Shown: positions 1-11,692, numbered from the stretch's first letter. The stretch is 64,000 nucleotides of DNA from Metopolophium dirhodum (GCF_019925205.1 NC_083565.1:27308241-27372240), one strand, 5' to 3'. Notes: a model not told the origin generated them from the letters alone. Numbers and translations: made by a program.

Positions 1-640
1 TCTTATTTTATTGTAATTAAAAAACGAATGACTGTAGATACTTGAAAATTTCACTGAATGTTTATATTAGCATTTTCTATACACCATAAAATGTTGAAAA
101 TATTTTGAATCTTTTTGAGCTGTTCACGGACATTGTCAGTTTTCAATTTTTTTAGTTTTTTTTCTATAAATATCAATAAATTTTTATTTGTTGGGTAAAA
201 AAGCGTGAAAATTTAATATAATGCTCCTGATATATCGTTCTAATAGCAGTTGAAAAATATTAAAAATACATATGCACAATTTTTTTTTATAAGCATTTAA
301 AGTTCAAATTTTGACAACATTTATCAAATTTATAATTTATTAATTATTTTGTAGTTAAAAATTTATAAATTTATAAATTTTTAACTTTTATGGCTAAGGA
401 TTGAAAATTTAAAACAAGGCTCCACGTAAATAGGTTATATATAAATTACTTTATTCACAATAATATCATCAAATATACTTGGTAAAATCATAGGCTGACT
501 GACCGTTTTCGCTCAGAATCGTTTTTCTTATACAATGATATTATATCATTGAATTCAAATTTAACACCATCCATTACAGTGACCCACTTGTAACCTACCG
601 TACAGCAGAGCGACATCCACTTATCCACCTTTTTTTATTT
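1..640 (-). repeat. Interspersed repeat family A, minus-strand partial copy
   Basis: This segment is close to the reverse complement of 24,150-24,850. It contains the landmark block ending near 640 (TTATCCACC, the complement of GGTGGATAA) and the inverted form of GATTCTGAGCGAA near 515-527. It is cut by the window start. Other copies lie at about 955-1725, 9920-10140, 17570-18778, 24150-25612 and 30960-31330. No coding capacity is visible. I infer a non-autonomous mobile repeat. Confidence 0.75.
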
Positions 641-954
641 TGAAATACACGCCTGTTGTAATAATTCATTACAGAATTATTTTGAATCATTGTGATAAAA
701 GTAGTTTATTTTACTAGGTATTATAGGCATTAGTATAACAGTAGAATAAATTCATTAAAGCCAAAAAAATTAAACTTGTCATTGAAATGTCATTGAGTGA
801 ATAAAATATAATAATGTATTCTAAAAGTCTGAAGTAGGTATCCACAATCAAATAAATAAAAAAACTAAAATCGTTATTTTTGGATTTAATATTTAATTTC
901 GTTCAAATATGAACTTTAAAATGTCTGTAAAAATAACATTATTTATTCTTTATA
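641..954. other. AT-rich sequence with no recognised content
   Basis: Spacer between a minus-strand and a plus-strand copy of family A. There are short A/T runs and no open frame of note. I see no gene, RNA or element ends. Confidence 0.5.
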
Positions 955-1725
955 TATTTTTTAGATTTTATGGTTACGGGTATGAGCTATTTATGAAAAT
1001 CGTTGTTTTAAATTTTCAATCATTAGCTATAAAAATTTAACATTTTATAATTTTTTAACAACGGAATAATTTAAGAATTTTCAAGATTTTCATAAATTTT
1101 GTAAAAATTTGAACTTTAAATACTTCTAAAAAAATAGTGCATATGGTTATTTAATATTTTTCAACTGCTATTATAACAACTTATATGGAAACTTGTATTA
1201 CATTTTCAAACATTTTGAGTCAACGAATAAAATCTACTGACTTCTTTTTGTTAAATGAAGGAAAACTTATGAGTTACCTACCTATTGTATAACATTTTAA
1301 AGTTTTTTGCAGAGTGAACAATTTGTATCGATAATAATAAAAAAAACTTATAAAACTCGAAATTGTCTTATGTCTATAAATAGCTCAAAAAGATTAATAA
1401 TATTTCGAAAATGTTATGATGCATGGAAATTCGTTCTTTAAACATTAAAGTAAAAATGTCATCTATACTCGGTTCTTTTTTTACACTAAAACACAAAATT
1501 GATTTTTTTTAAAACTGGTTTTGTGTAAAAATCTCGGTTTTCCTTAATTTTTTGTTTATTTTTCTTGACGCTTTTGAAAACTAATGGGCATTTTTTACTC
1601 TTGATCCCCAAAGCACCAATTAGATTCCTACAAAAAAAAATGCCGTTGAAAAAAATTGAAACATTTTTACTTTCCCAAAAAGTGATAGATACCAAAAAAA
1701 AACACAAATCATTGTAAAATCCGGG
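955..1725 (+). repeat. Interspersed repeat family A, plus-strand partial copy
   Basis: This matches the 24,360-25,575 copy in order: the 'attttcaatc.ttagc' block near 1010, the aactttaaat block near 1110, then the 3' block with the TTTTGTGTAAAAATC..GGTTTTCCTTAATTTTT motif and the cattgtaaaatc end at about 1711. It faces away from the copy at 1-640. The terminal cgctcagaatc block is missing. Confidence 0.7.
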
Positions 1726-1801
1726 GGGTCATTCGCGGTGGGAATTCGGTGTACAAATCATAGGAAGTCTGTGAATTCTTAAGGTAGTCACGGGAATTCT
1801 T

Positions 1802-3148
1802 TTCTTTTTTTTTTATTTATTCTTTGAAAATGTTTTAGCACACCAGGTGCTATTACAAATATATTTACAATTATAATTTAGTCTTTACATTTAAATTGAT
1901 GATAGTAATGATATAATATATTAGTTTATGGTAATAAGTTTGAGTTTATGTTATATGTGATAATAATAGTAATAACAATAATTTATACAATATAATATAA
2001 TAATATTAATAGTATTGGTTCTATTCTTCATCTTCTGATGAGGGCTCTTCGTTATCCGTTGGGGGTATGTCTTGTTCTTGAGGCAGTCGAGGTTTTAGCC
2101 GCCTATTTTGGGTTTTGTTTCCTAGTTGGTAGTGACGGCCGCCATCCGATTCTTTTAACTTAGCATGGAAGTTTTTGAATTGCGTTTTTATCCAGGTACT
2201 TATTAAGTGTATTCCAGTGTCGTTATGGATTTGGCGATTCCTCATGAACCATGGTGCTTTTAGGGAGATCACGAGGAATTTGTTTAAGAGATGTTTGAAT
2301 TTTTTAATTTTTGTGGGTGAGGCTGCCGCCCAAACAGAGCAGGCATATGTTATCAGCGGTCTGATTATTGAGGTATATAGAAGGAGTGATGACTTGATTT
2401 GTAGTGTTGATTTGTAGTTTACTAGAGGGTAAAGAGTTCTCATCCTTGTATAGCCTTGTACGAGTTTTTTGTTAATATGAATTTTCCAGGTAAGTTGTTC
2501 ATCTAGGTGGACACCCAAATATTTGACTGCGTCGTCTTTTTTATTCCATTGGATGGCCTGGTTGTTTATGTGGATATATTTTGGGTTGTTATATCTCTTA
2601 AGAGTGAATATTTTAACCTCACTTTTTGTTGGATTTAGATTCAGCTTCCATTTCTGGAACCAGGTAGGTTTTGGATTGCTAGATCTAAGGAGCTGTCTTG
2701 TGTGAGAATTTCCGTTTCATCCGCAAACATTGCTAATTGAGAGTTGAGGGGAATTGGGATGTCATGGAAATAGATATTAAACAGAGTAGGTCCCAAGACT
2801 GATCCTTGGGGGACTCCAGCTTTGATGTGGTGTAATTGTGAGAAGTCTGATCCTACTCTGACTTTGAAGGATCTGTTGAGTATGAAGGATGTGATGGTTT
2901 TGAGTAAGAATGTAGGGAGATTTAGTAATTTTAATTTTTGTTCAAGCCCGCGGTGCCAGACCTTATCGAAATCTTGTGTTAAGTCTAAGCATGCTGCTGT
3001 GGTATATTATTTTTTTTCGTAGCTGTGTACAATTATTTCAGTTATGCGTTGAATTGAGTGGCATGTGGAGTGTTTGGTTTTAAACCAGAATTGGTGTTTC
3101 GGGATAACGTGAAGATAGGGTTTTTTCTCTCCAACAATATCCTTTCGT
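1802..3148 (-). mobile_element. 5'-truncated Jockey/CR1-like LINE with TSD AATTCTT
   Basis: On the minus strand the element starts inside the RT domain near 3148. It runs through the RT C-terminus (stop near 2021), has a short 3' UTR, and ends in an A-rich tail at 1802-1822 that includes AATAAA. AATTCTT occurs at 1795-1801 and again at 3149-3155, as expected for a duplication made by target-primed reverse transcription. The short length with an intact 3' end is typical of 5' truncation. Upstream endonuclease and ORF1 are absent. The Jockey/CR1 label rests on RT motifs only. Confidence 0.7.
2021..3115 (-). pseudogene. LINE reverse transcriptase fragment (palm to C-terminus)
   Basis: Minus-strand translation in two frames shows LINE RT landmarks in order: a DLTQDFDKVWH-like motif (palm A region), GVPQGSVLGPTLFNIY (motif B region), FADE at 2716-2727 in place of the catalytic xADD (second Asp replaced by Glu), then KYLGVHLDEQLTW and a C-terminal domain ending in an acidic tail. 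The last 165 codons (2021-2518) are open. A frameshift near 2660-2680 separates them from the palm, and a stop lies near 3020. The protein would have copied element RNA into DNA. This copy lacks the endonuclease and a canonical active site, so it is dead. Confidence 0.8.
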
Positions 3149-3155
3149 AATTCTT

Positions 3156-3620
3156 AAAATTCATAAAAAGTCATTCTGCTATTATTTATTAAAATAAACG
3201 AAATATCTACTTAGGGAGAAAATATATAGGTAAATTAAGGGGGATGGAGCGTGATTCATTTTCGGTCAAAAACATAGCTCAGGAGTTAATTCACTACGCC
3301 CAATATTAATTTTGAAAGCAGATTTGAATTCGTCACTAAATTATCTAATTACAATTTTCTGATTTTTTTTTCTTGATTTTTTTTTACTTAGAAATTTACC
3401 AACAAAAAGAGTAGAAATAGATCATATTCATAATTCAAATTTAAATTCACAGTAAATACATTTTTGGAGATATATAGATTTTGTTAATATTCAAAAACTA
3501 ATATTCGTAGATGCTTGAAATTAACATTTATTTTATCGTTTCCTATACTTGAATCGTTTTGAACTGTTTACGGAAATTTTTAATTCTATTAGGCAAAACT
3601 AAAACCAAAAAAAATTAATA
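3156..3620. other. AT-rich spacer with a degraded family A piece
   Basis: About 3470-3610 resembles the minus-strand family A block at 25-150 (gtagatgcttgaaat, tttcctatac, gaactgtttacgg) but is strongly diverged. The rest has no recognisable content. Confidence 0.4.
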
Positions 3621-3629
3621 ACATATTTG

Positions 3630-4220
3630 ACATCACATACCCTTTTAAATCAAAGATCACTCATCTTTGAAGTAGAAGTCCAGATAATGCATAGGCGAGT
3701 ACGCACGCCGATCGAACAACTTTCACAACAGCACTCGTACGCGCGAGTATCGGCGGCGGCGATGGCGCTTGGCGATACAATTACAAAATGTAATTATGAC
3801 AAGGAACACAACACGGAGTCCTGTTACGAGGAACGTGAGTTGCGTTTTTACTTGTTTTCGGCACAACGGTGATTTTGGCCGACGACGGCCAGTGGCGGTG
3901 AAAGCGCACACAAGTTATTACGATAGGTATGACGGATCCTGGTGGACGCCGAGACGAGAACGTGTGTATTGCGTTGGTTGTTATTGTTAACGGCAAGAAA
4001 GCACGAGACGGTGGCGTTGTCAACATATTATTATCAGGGGTAAACGAACGACGTGGTACCGCGGTGACGGTTACGCGAGGTGCAAATCGCAAGCACAACC
4101 AATCAGGGGAACTAATGTCCGCGCGGGGTACGGTCGTTAGTTCCCACGCCGTCTTGCCATAGGCGCTGATAACGACGTACCCAACACGGTTACTGTGGAT
4201 AGTTGTCGAGTAATTGTTTT
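3630..4220. other. GC/CpG-rich island, possible 5' end of a host gene
   Basis: Base composition changes abruptly from about 25% GC outside to many CG dinucleotides inside (gcgcgagtatcggcggcggcg and similar). Several overlapping open frames occur on both strands, as expected by chance in GC-rich DNA, and none has a family signature I recognise. A promoter or first-exon region, or GC-rich transposon leader, would both fit. There is no TATA box I would defend. Confidence 0.35.
3762..3834 (+). CDS. Candidate first coding exon (weak)
   Basis: An ATG at 3762 follows a (CGG)n-like tract and opens a frame that reaches a good splice donor (GAAC|GTGAGT, donor at 3835) after 24 codons plus one base. 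The short peptide begins MALGDTITKC and has no family signature. The frame stays open to 3872 without splicing. The composition, the ATG context and the donor are the only support. No downstream exon could be identified because transposons occupy the next several kilobases. It may be chance. Confidence 0.15.
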
Positions 4221-4709
4221 GTATGAGGCCGTTTAATAATTACACTAATAATATGATATCATAAAATCAACACGTCTTCTCTACACTATTAATTTATTTT
4301 TTCCCTTTAAATTTGTATTGTTACACTATAAACAAATCAAATATCCAATATTTCAATGCCATCTCAAAACATACCTTGAAAACAAAATGTGTTTATTTGT
4401 TAGCCGTTTTTCTTGAATTGTCATAGTTACTATTTAATATATTTTTATAATATGTTTATATTTCTGTTCTTCGATCTACATGGGTATAATATAACCTATG
4501 CTTCTCTACAGCTGTTATTGTATTGTGAATTGTAAGTTACATCGTCGCGTGTTTAATGTGCCAAAAATTTGATAAGGTCAACCCGTCCCCGTGTGTTTAC
4601 AAATTTAATTAAAGTATAGGTAATTTTGTCATCAATGGTATTATTTATAATTAGTGTATTACACAAAGAAAACTATTAGTATAGTTATAAGTTATAAATG
4701 AAAGAAGGT
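4221..4709. other. Unassigned AT-rich sequence
   Basis: No open frame, repeat landmark or RNA signature was recognised between the GC-rich island and the inverted-repeat element that starts at 4719. Confidence 0.5.
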
Positions 4710-4718
4710 AATTAATAG

Positions 4719-5386
4719 GGTACATACCCGCCGTTTTTCCCGAATCGAAATTCCCGAATGACCTTTTTCCCAAATGGTATTTTGCCCGAAAATCCGAAAA
4801 CCCGAAACTTATTTTCTCGAATGCGTTTTCCCGACTGATATTGTTCTCGAAATAAAAAATTTAAAAATTTAATTAATAGCATATTGTTACGGTCCATTAG
4901 TGCTGGTTTTAATACATACCAGGAGCTACAATTTCTGAGGGCGATCGCGCATAATATTGTTTTGTAAGTTATAAATATTATATTGTTTATTTTATTTTTT
5001 ATATGTATTTATTTTTATTATACAACATAGGCAATTGGCCGCTTTATACGTACTTATTATACATTATCGATTTTTAAATGTTTAAATATTACACTATAGC
5101 ATTTATTATGATTTAAATTATTATTACTTTTATTTGTTATATGTAATTATTTTTATTATTATAAATAAAGGCCTCAACAACATAGGTAATAAATTGGCCA
5201 CTTTAAACGTATTATAAATTATCGATTTTTAAATATTTAATTATTACACTACAGGCTTTATTATGCTATTAATTATATTATTCGATTCGGGTAAAAAGGC
5301 GTTCGGGAAAAAAGGTTTCGGGTTTTCGGATTTTTGGGCAAAATACCATTCGGGAAACAGTTCATTCAGGAAAAATACCAGTAACC
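4719..5386. mobile_element. 668-bp terminal-inverted-repeat element with 9-bp TSD (MULE-like MITE)
   Basis: The left end reads GGTACATACCCGCCGTTTTT and the complement of the right end reads GGTTACTGGTATTTTTCCTG. The arms share the run around cccgaaaatccgaaaacccg (about 4787-4806 and its inverse at about 5316-5335). AATTAATAG flanks both sides (4710-4718 and 5387-5395). A 9-bp duplication suggests Mutator-like mobilisation; 8-bp readings (hAT or P type) cannot be excluded. Inside is a tandem duplication of about 145 bp (about 4985-5115 and 5127-5270). No coding capacity. Confidence 0.75.
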
Positions 5387-5395
5387 AATTAATAG

Positions 5396-5739
5396 TATCT
5401 ATTTAAAACTAGATATAAGTTTACACTATTCATAGTATTCATTAATTAATAAAGTTTTTATACATAATTTTGAAAAATAAATATATTTATATTAAATTGG
5501 AAACATAAATCTATTCCAGCATATTATAGTGGATTAGTTTTACCAAAAGTGGAGTTACATATTTTGTACTTGGTCAGATTAATATTATTTTGGTATCTAG
5601 TATGAGAGTCATGATTTGTTGGTTATAGGTAGTATTATTAGTTGTTATAGATATTATTGTTACCATTAATGAATGGATTGCTTAGAATATATTTAATTAA
5701 TCTATTAGATATTTAGATGTACTTTTTGAATTGCTTGTA
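5396..5739. other. Unassigned AT-rich sequence
   Basis: No open frame or repeat landmark recognised. Confidence 0.4.
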
Positions 5740-6290
5740 TGACTAGTGTATGGACAATGCCGAAAATCAATTCCAAAATTTAAAATTGTTTGTACTAAAG
5801 ATAAATATATTATGATACCTACGTTTATGATAAGTACTACATATTATGTATCTAATATCTTTTAGGATATAAAATAATTTTCTGATTGTTTTTGTGAAGA
5901 AATTTATATGTGCACACCATTTCAAACTATTATCATAGCATAACCCAAGGTATCTACTTATGCTAATAAAAAACAATTTACTTTACAGTTAGAGTAATTA
6001 CAAGAATATGAATGAACATATATTTTGTTCTCATGTTAACTATGAATAAGGTACCTATTATTCATTTTGAAGTGCATAAATTTAGTTTTATTTAGATTTA
6101 GTTCCAGTAAATTAATATCTAACCATGTTTGACCTATAATAGAGTTCATCATAATATGATTTATCAGTCATTAATATAAAATCGTTTTATAACTTATAAT
6201 CGATTGCGAAGCCATATATAGTCTATAAATAATTCATATACAATTCCTACATCATTTATACATAATGAGGCAAGCTCTTAACCTCCCTCT
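5740..6290 (-). pseudogene. Second LINE reverse transcriptase relic
   Basis: Minus-strand reading gives LLELNLNKTKFMHF (about 6065-6110) followed by SRYLGLCYDNSLKWCAHI (about 5900-5960) and KTIRKLFYILKDIR. This is the usual order of the thumb-side motifs after the LINE RT active site (the LN..KT.. motif, then YLG..D..L.W..HI). Stops and frameshifts are frequent. The catalytic region is too decayed to identify. It differs in sequence from the LINE at 1802-3148, so it belongs to another family. Confidence 0.6.
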
Positions 6291-6429
6291 CCACATAAAA
6301 TAATTTTAAAAATGAAAATAATATTTAAAATTGAATTGTATTCAAATTTCAAACAGTGATAATAGTAGTAACGATTTCTAAACTTGTTTCATCTAGTATT
6401 TACTTCCAACGTGCGTGATCGCACAAACA

Positions 6430-6687
6430 CAGCTTTTTTTTATTGGTTTTAAGCCCAGAAACTGAGGCCATTAGCTGTAGGATTTTGGGTTTTGGTACGG
6501 TCGGAGGAACACATTTTTGTATTTGGTAGAATACCTGTAGGTATCTGCCATGCCTCGGTAGGGGATGGCTGCCTCTCTCTCTGGACACTGTGACTGCCCG
6601 AAGACGATGACGACCGTGGCCGGGTTCGAACCAGCGTCGGTGGACGTCGCAACCGATGCCTTAGTCCACTCGGCCACTCCGTCCCCC
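6430..6687 (-). mobile_element. tRNA-Ser-like SINE
   Basis: On the minus strand the element starts with a tRNA-like head. Box A is TGGCCGAGTGG (complement of 6666-6676), followed by ACTAAGGC. Box B is GGTTCGAACCC (complement of 6622-6632). The GTGGCCGAGTGG D-arm is typical of tRNA-Ser/Leu. The sequence after box B is not a tRNA 3' end but an unrelated body running to an A-rich stretch near 6440. This indicates an RNA polymerase III-promoted SINE and not a working tRNA gene. The exact 3' end and TSD are uncertain. Confidence 0.65.
6666..6676 (-). promoter_or_regulatory. Pol III box A of the SINE
   Basis: TGGCCGAGTGG on the minus strand matches the internal A-box consensus. Box B follows 34 bases further along the transcript at 6622-6632, an ordinary spacing for a tRNA-type promoter. 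Confidence 0.65.
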
Positions 6688-8980
6688 ACAAAATGTTTGG
6701 AATGTGGAATTTTCATAATTTGTTTGATCTCAGTAGTACAAACAGGCAATAATTAAAAAAATAGAATGCAATATTGGTGGTCAGAAAACACATTTATTTT
6801 GTAAAAAAAAATCATTTACCAATATGACAAACAAATATTATATATATATTACAATATATTCTAACTAAGGTACCTTTTATACTATTATTAAAAATTACAT
6901 TTAGACTTAAATCAGATAATACAAAATTTTCAACATATTACTGTATATGTTTTTCTAAATTGAAAATATAATCTACAAATATTGTAACAAAAGCTTCATT
7001 TTGATAACTATATAGGTATACAATGGACCTCAACTGTTTGGAGCTCATTACCTATAAACTGATTGTAGACATTTTTAATATAGTGATTCTCAAGAACTTA
7101 TATTGATTTAAATCAATTGCCTATTAGATATCGAATTATTGACGTTTTTATTTAACAAAATAATATTGAACATTACAAAGTATCATAAGTATTATAATAT
7201 TATTTCGTTTAATTCTTTCAGAAATTAAATTTCCTTAAGCTGATTTTTGATAACCGTATTATGTAAAAAATAAAAGATTATAATATGTAAAATATTAAAT
7301 CATCATAATAAAATAAGTTTCCGTAGAAATGCAACTCCAGGAAGGACAGATAGACGAAGGACACAGGCGTAAATAAGGGTTTAAAGATTTCTATAATTTC
7401 TATAGGTATTTATCAATTCATCATAGTATATACAACCCTAAAACGAAAAAAAGATGCTGTAAAAAAAGTTTGCAAAGATATAGGTGGATCGCCAGCCAGT
7501 AATGTTAATTCACTTGCGAAACCCTGCTATCTGTACACCACAACTAACGGTTTTCGATTTTGCATTTATTCTTTCTGTTTTCAACCCCCCAAACATACTC
7601 TGCCAGCAGTGGTATACAAGTCTCATTTGTAACGGATGAAAAGGAACATAATATACAACAAGTCGAAAAAAACATATTGTTTGCAAACGTTTAACAATGA
7701 CATTTTATTGAGTCGTTACGGTGCGGTGGATGCACGACGGGTGCTGTAAATAAATGTGTGTGCGTAATAAAGTAGCGGTGGCCGTCACTGCAGGGGTTAC
7801 GGGCGCCAAACATTACAACAACATTATAGGTATTGACACAATAATACTATAATACTATGAGCGTGAAACGTAAACGGGGTGAAAAATCGTGTCGGCGTCA
7901 CAAAAGGGGCTCTTTATTATATATATATATTTTTTTTTATTATTAAACAAAGTCCGCGGCAATTGTGGCCATTGGACTGACATTATTTTACATTATTGAA
8001 TACTACATACATTTCTTATACATTATATAATAAAAGGTTATATGTTAGATATAATTACATTTTCAAATTTTATTGATTAATGCATACCGATTGGCATTCT
8101 TATTAATTATTATTGATCCCAGACTTCAGTTAACTTGCGACAGTCGTGTATCGTAAACTATTCACCTATTCTGCGTATTGTGTTAATTTAAATGAGTACC
8201 TACCTTACTCTACCTAAATTAAAATTTATTTTTTCGTGACGCGTCTTTTAATTATAGCAAAATATGACTTTAAAAAAAATAAACGGGTGGTGCGGCTAAA
8301 AATATAAAATTACCGCAAACCACTCAACAATCGAAAACAATTTTTGGTACGTTTAATAAACAGATAAAACTTGATATAGGCGGTAGGTATACAATTGTTT
8401 TGGCGCGTTTCGACCGGCCTGGTACAATATTAATTACCTGGTACGCCAAAAACTGCAGGCTGACTGGTAACCAGGGACTGGAATCGTACCAAAATTGACT
8501 GGTTTTGGACCAAATCCTTTTGAAAATCTTGGGACTAAAACCGGACAAGAACCCTTAAATAAATTTTTTCAGGAACCGGAACCGAAACCAAAACCTATAT
8601 TTTAATGTAGAGGTTTTTAGGACTTTTTCGGTTTTTTTTCGGTTTCAAAATACAATAGATATTTTATCTATGGTGTAATAGGTATAATAACTAATTATTA
8701 GTAATAATAAATAATTATAAAACCGTAGACATATAAAAGTTTATCAATGGTAAGAAATAAGAATATTATTATGTGTACAACAGATTTGTCATAAAAGAAA
8801 TACCAAAAATCCAAATTCTAATTTCCATGTAATCGATATCAATATTATTATTGAATCGCAAATCGCAATTCGCAATAGCTGATGTAGAGTTTCTGAAAAT
8901 AATAGCAATTTGGACGTTTATAAGTATTTCAGAATTCAAAGTAAGTTGTCATATTATAATTATAATTGTTACCTTACTAT
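6688..8980. other. Long AT-rich stretch with no assigned gene
   Basis: I see no coding region. Points of structure are an (AT)n run near 7911-7930, a short GC-richer block near 7700-7900, a candidate retroposon 3'-end-like block near 7950-8040 (too weak to call), and a block near 8560-8650 rich in GGAACCGGAACCGAAACC-like steps with an approximate inverse a few tens of bases on, which may be a transposon terminus. None can be assigned. Confidence 0.35.
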
Positions 8981-9600
8981 CAATATTGGGTGTAGTAACG
9001 TAACGAAAGTAACGCGTTACTGTAACGGCGTTACGTTGCTTGTAACGTGTTACGTAATTTCGTTAGAATTATTTCCAAGTAACGAAAATGTAATGAAAAT
9101 TACTTTTGAAAAGTAATTTCTATAGAATAACGCGTTACAGTTTCGAATTATTAGGTACCCACCTACCTACCTATTGCGAAAAAATATATATGCAGGTTTA
9201 ATGCGAGTATTATTATATTTACCAATCTAATATATATATACTATACATATTTAATTTTAACTCGCCACAATTAAGTTTTCAATGGTTTTGACATTTGAAA
9301 TGTCTAATTGCACCTAAATCACGAGAACAGTTAATTCAATTTACTATTTAATTTGATTCCTTTAAATAGGTTTCCTATGAAAAGCTTGTGTGGAAGACTA
9401 GTAATATACGATCCTATTAACTATACAGGTTTTATAAAGAATTTGCTTGTTCAATTTGCCTGCAAAAGATAATTGCCAAGAAATTTAAATTTTTTTTTTT
9501 TTGTAACGATAAAGTTATGAGTTACTTTTCTAATTGGAAATTAAATTAATTTCATTACAATTTTATTTGAGTAACGAGAAAAGTAACTTACCCAACACTG
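8981..9600. mobile_element. hAT-type MITE, 620 bp, with 8-bp TSD
   Basis: The left terminus is CAATATTGGGTGTAGTAACG and the complement of the right terminus is CAGTGTTGGGTAAGTTACTT. The CAGTGTTGGG start followed by GTAACG/GTTAC-rich subterminal repeats is the known pattern of one hAT MITE lineage in animals. Flanks are CTTACTAT (8973-8980) and CTTACTAA (9601-9608), 7 of 8 identical, as expected for hAT. No transposase is encoded, so it would have needed one in trans. Confidence 0.85.
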
Positions 9601-9608
9601 CTTACTAA

Positions 9609-10279
9609 TATGTTTGCATTGATAATATTAAATACCTAAACCTAATGCGGGTATTGTTATTTCTTTACTCTATAGTCTATACTATGGTCTGTACGACAAT
9701 TTGACTGTACATACTACTGAACTGTTCTTCCGTCTTTGTTACCGTAAAAATATATTTGTTTGAATAAATAATAAATAAGTATAATAAGTATATAGTAATA
9801 TTAAATATAAGTATATACGGACTGTATAAATATTTACATCAGTGTAATTATAAATTTTGAGCATAGCAATTGATGTATGATGAGTGTTTTGTTTTAAATT
9901 TTTTTATGTATGTTACACGATAAGTAACCGAAAGAATACTTCATATTTCGACTCTAGTATTTTCTGGGGGAAAGTGAATCTAGTTGGTACTTACTAAAGA
10001 ACAAAAGAGAATTTTTCTAAAGCGTCGGGAAATAACAAAAAAAAAAATTAGAGAAAAACAGTGATTTTTACGCAAAACCATTTTAGGTTTTGGTGTTACA
10101 CTAAAAAAAAAACCGTAGATACATTTTCACCGAATAATATGACCATTTTATGGACCTACATGGTGTCGTATATTGTAGACAAAATAATATTATTTAATAA
10201 ATATGTAATATAGGTGGGAATATTTCAAATTGTAAATTATTGACATAGGTCAGGCCAGTGAAGCAATAATATGTGCTGA
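9609..10279. repeat. AT-rich spacer with a minus-strand family A fragment (about 9920-10140)
   Basis: The complement of about 9920-10140 matches the 3' part of family A at about 25,290-25,480 (ACACCAAAACC, TTTTGCGTAAAAATC, then a TACCAACTAGATTCACTTTC block). The rest is unassigned. Confidence 0.55.
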
Positions 10280-11692
10280 TGCGACGATAATATTTTCTAT
10301 ATAACACCGCCGTACACGTAGGCACGGCCCCCGTTGTCGCTGAGTGATTCGGCGAGGACGTAGCTACGACGTGCGTGTGAAACGCCGATCGTAGTACGGG
10401 CTAGGCGATCTGAATTTGCTAAGTGTTTTATTTATGATTGTTTTAATACAATATAAGTGTTTCCGACCTGAAAACCCGAGTTAAACATTATTTTAGTCAT
10501 TCTTACGTTCTTACCTTTTATAGGAACAGTGCCGGGATATACGTACTATGTGTCAATGAAGTTTTATAAAACTGAATACTGCCAAGGTATATGTAATCTT
10601 TGAGTCATTTCAACTAGATAGGAACGAACTAAGAATTGACAAGCGCATACCATCGTACCTCAACGAGTTAACAGTGCCATTCTAATTAACTTTAGAGAGT
10701 GTCATTAACTAGAGAATACGAGGGTAAGGCGTATAGTTGGTTTACCGCGTATTGTCTAATACGGGTGATACCACAGAGTGGTGGCCAACGGGGTTCTTAT
10801 TCATTTGTTTTTTATGCGTGTGCCTTGGTACCTTAACCTTGGCACGTTTAATTTTTCGAAGTGTTTATGTACGAGAAGTACAACAGTTTTTATGTGTGGT
10901 CTGGGAAAAATTCCCTTGGCATACCAATTTTTTTTGTATAAGTGGAGTACGACAATTGTATACGTTTCGGGTAGTAAAACCCGTCGCAAGTTTAGTGTTT
11001 TTACCTCTTAAAGTAAAATATACTTTTTGTGTGTTTTGGGTGCAGTAGTAACCCAGAACGCAATTTTGTGCGTGTGTATACCGAGTGAGTAACACATACG
11101 CGTTCGATAAATTTTTTCTTACGGAAAAAGCAACGCTTGTACCTCGTGAGTACACCGATATATTTTTTTTTTGTACAAGTGAAGTGCGACTAATTGTACA
11201 TTTCTGGTAGTGTAACCGGGAGCAAATTTTTAGTGCTTTACAAGTTAACCTAACAGTTATAAGAGTTTTGGGTGCAGTAGAAACCCAGAACGCAATTGTG
11301 TGCGTGTATACCGATTAACTAACAAATACGCGTTCGATTTTTGTCTTACCGACAAGACAACGTTTGTGCCGCGTGAATACAATTTTGCTAACCGTGCGTC
11401 TACACATATAATATACGCCAAGGTGAGAAACGTTTTGTAATATACTTACATATTAATATTAGGATTGTAGATTAGTTTTTTAATAATTTAAATAGTTGTT
11501 TTTATTAGTTTAATTTTCTTTCGTCTTTCAAAATTGTATTTAGTTTATTTCAAAAAAAAAAAAATATATTTTAATTTTAATTATTAAATTATTCAAAAAT
11601 TAAGTAGTTATTGTTAACTATAAATATATTAATAAAAATCAACCTCTTTCATTACAAAATTTGTCTTTAATTCAATTAAATCTTAGTATGAT
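10280..11692 (+). other. Gypsy-1 leader / presumed 5' LTR region with a 237-bp tandem duplication
   Basis: This is a non-coding, moderately GC-richer stretch upstream of gag. About 10,936-11,172 and 11,173-11,400 are diverged tandem copies: both contain TTTTGGGTGCAGTAG, AACCCAGAACGCAATT, GTGCGTGTATACCGA and ATACGCGTTCGAT in the same order. An open frame at 10,737-11,048 overlaps the first unit and looks fortuitous. I could not fix a primer-binding site or LTR ends. Confidence 0.5.

Noticed and set aside
3781..4162. 105-codon minus-strand and 77-codon plus-strand frames in the GC-rich island
   Set aside because: They overlap each other in GC-rich sequence with no domain signature; only the ATG-donor pair at 3762-3834 was kept, at low confidence.
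6613..6687. Functional tRNA-Ser gene
   Set aside because: The A and B boxes are good, but the sequence after the T-arm does not restore the acceptor stem and continues into a SINE-type body.
10737..11155. Overlapping 103-codon (+) and 96-codon (-) frames in the Gypsy-1 leader
   Set aside because: They lie over a non-coding tandem duplication, the second unit does not keep the frame, and the products are low in charged-core motifs.
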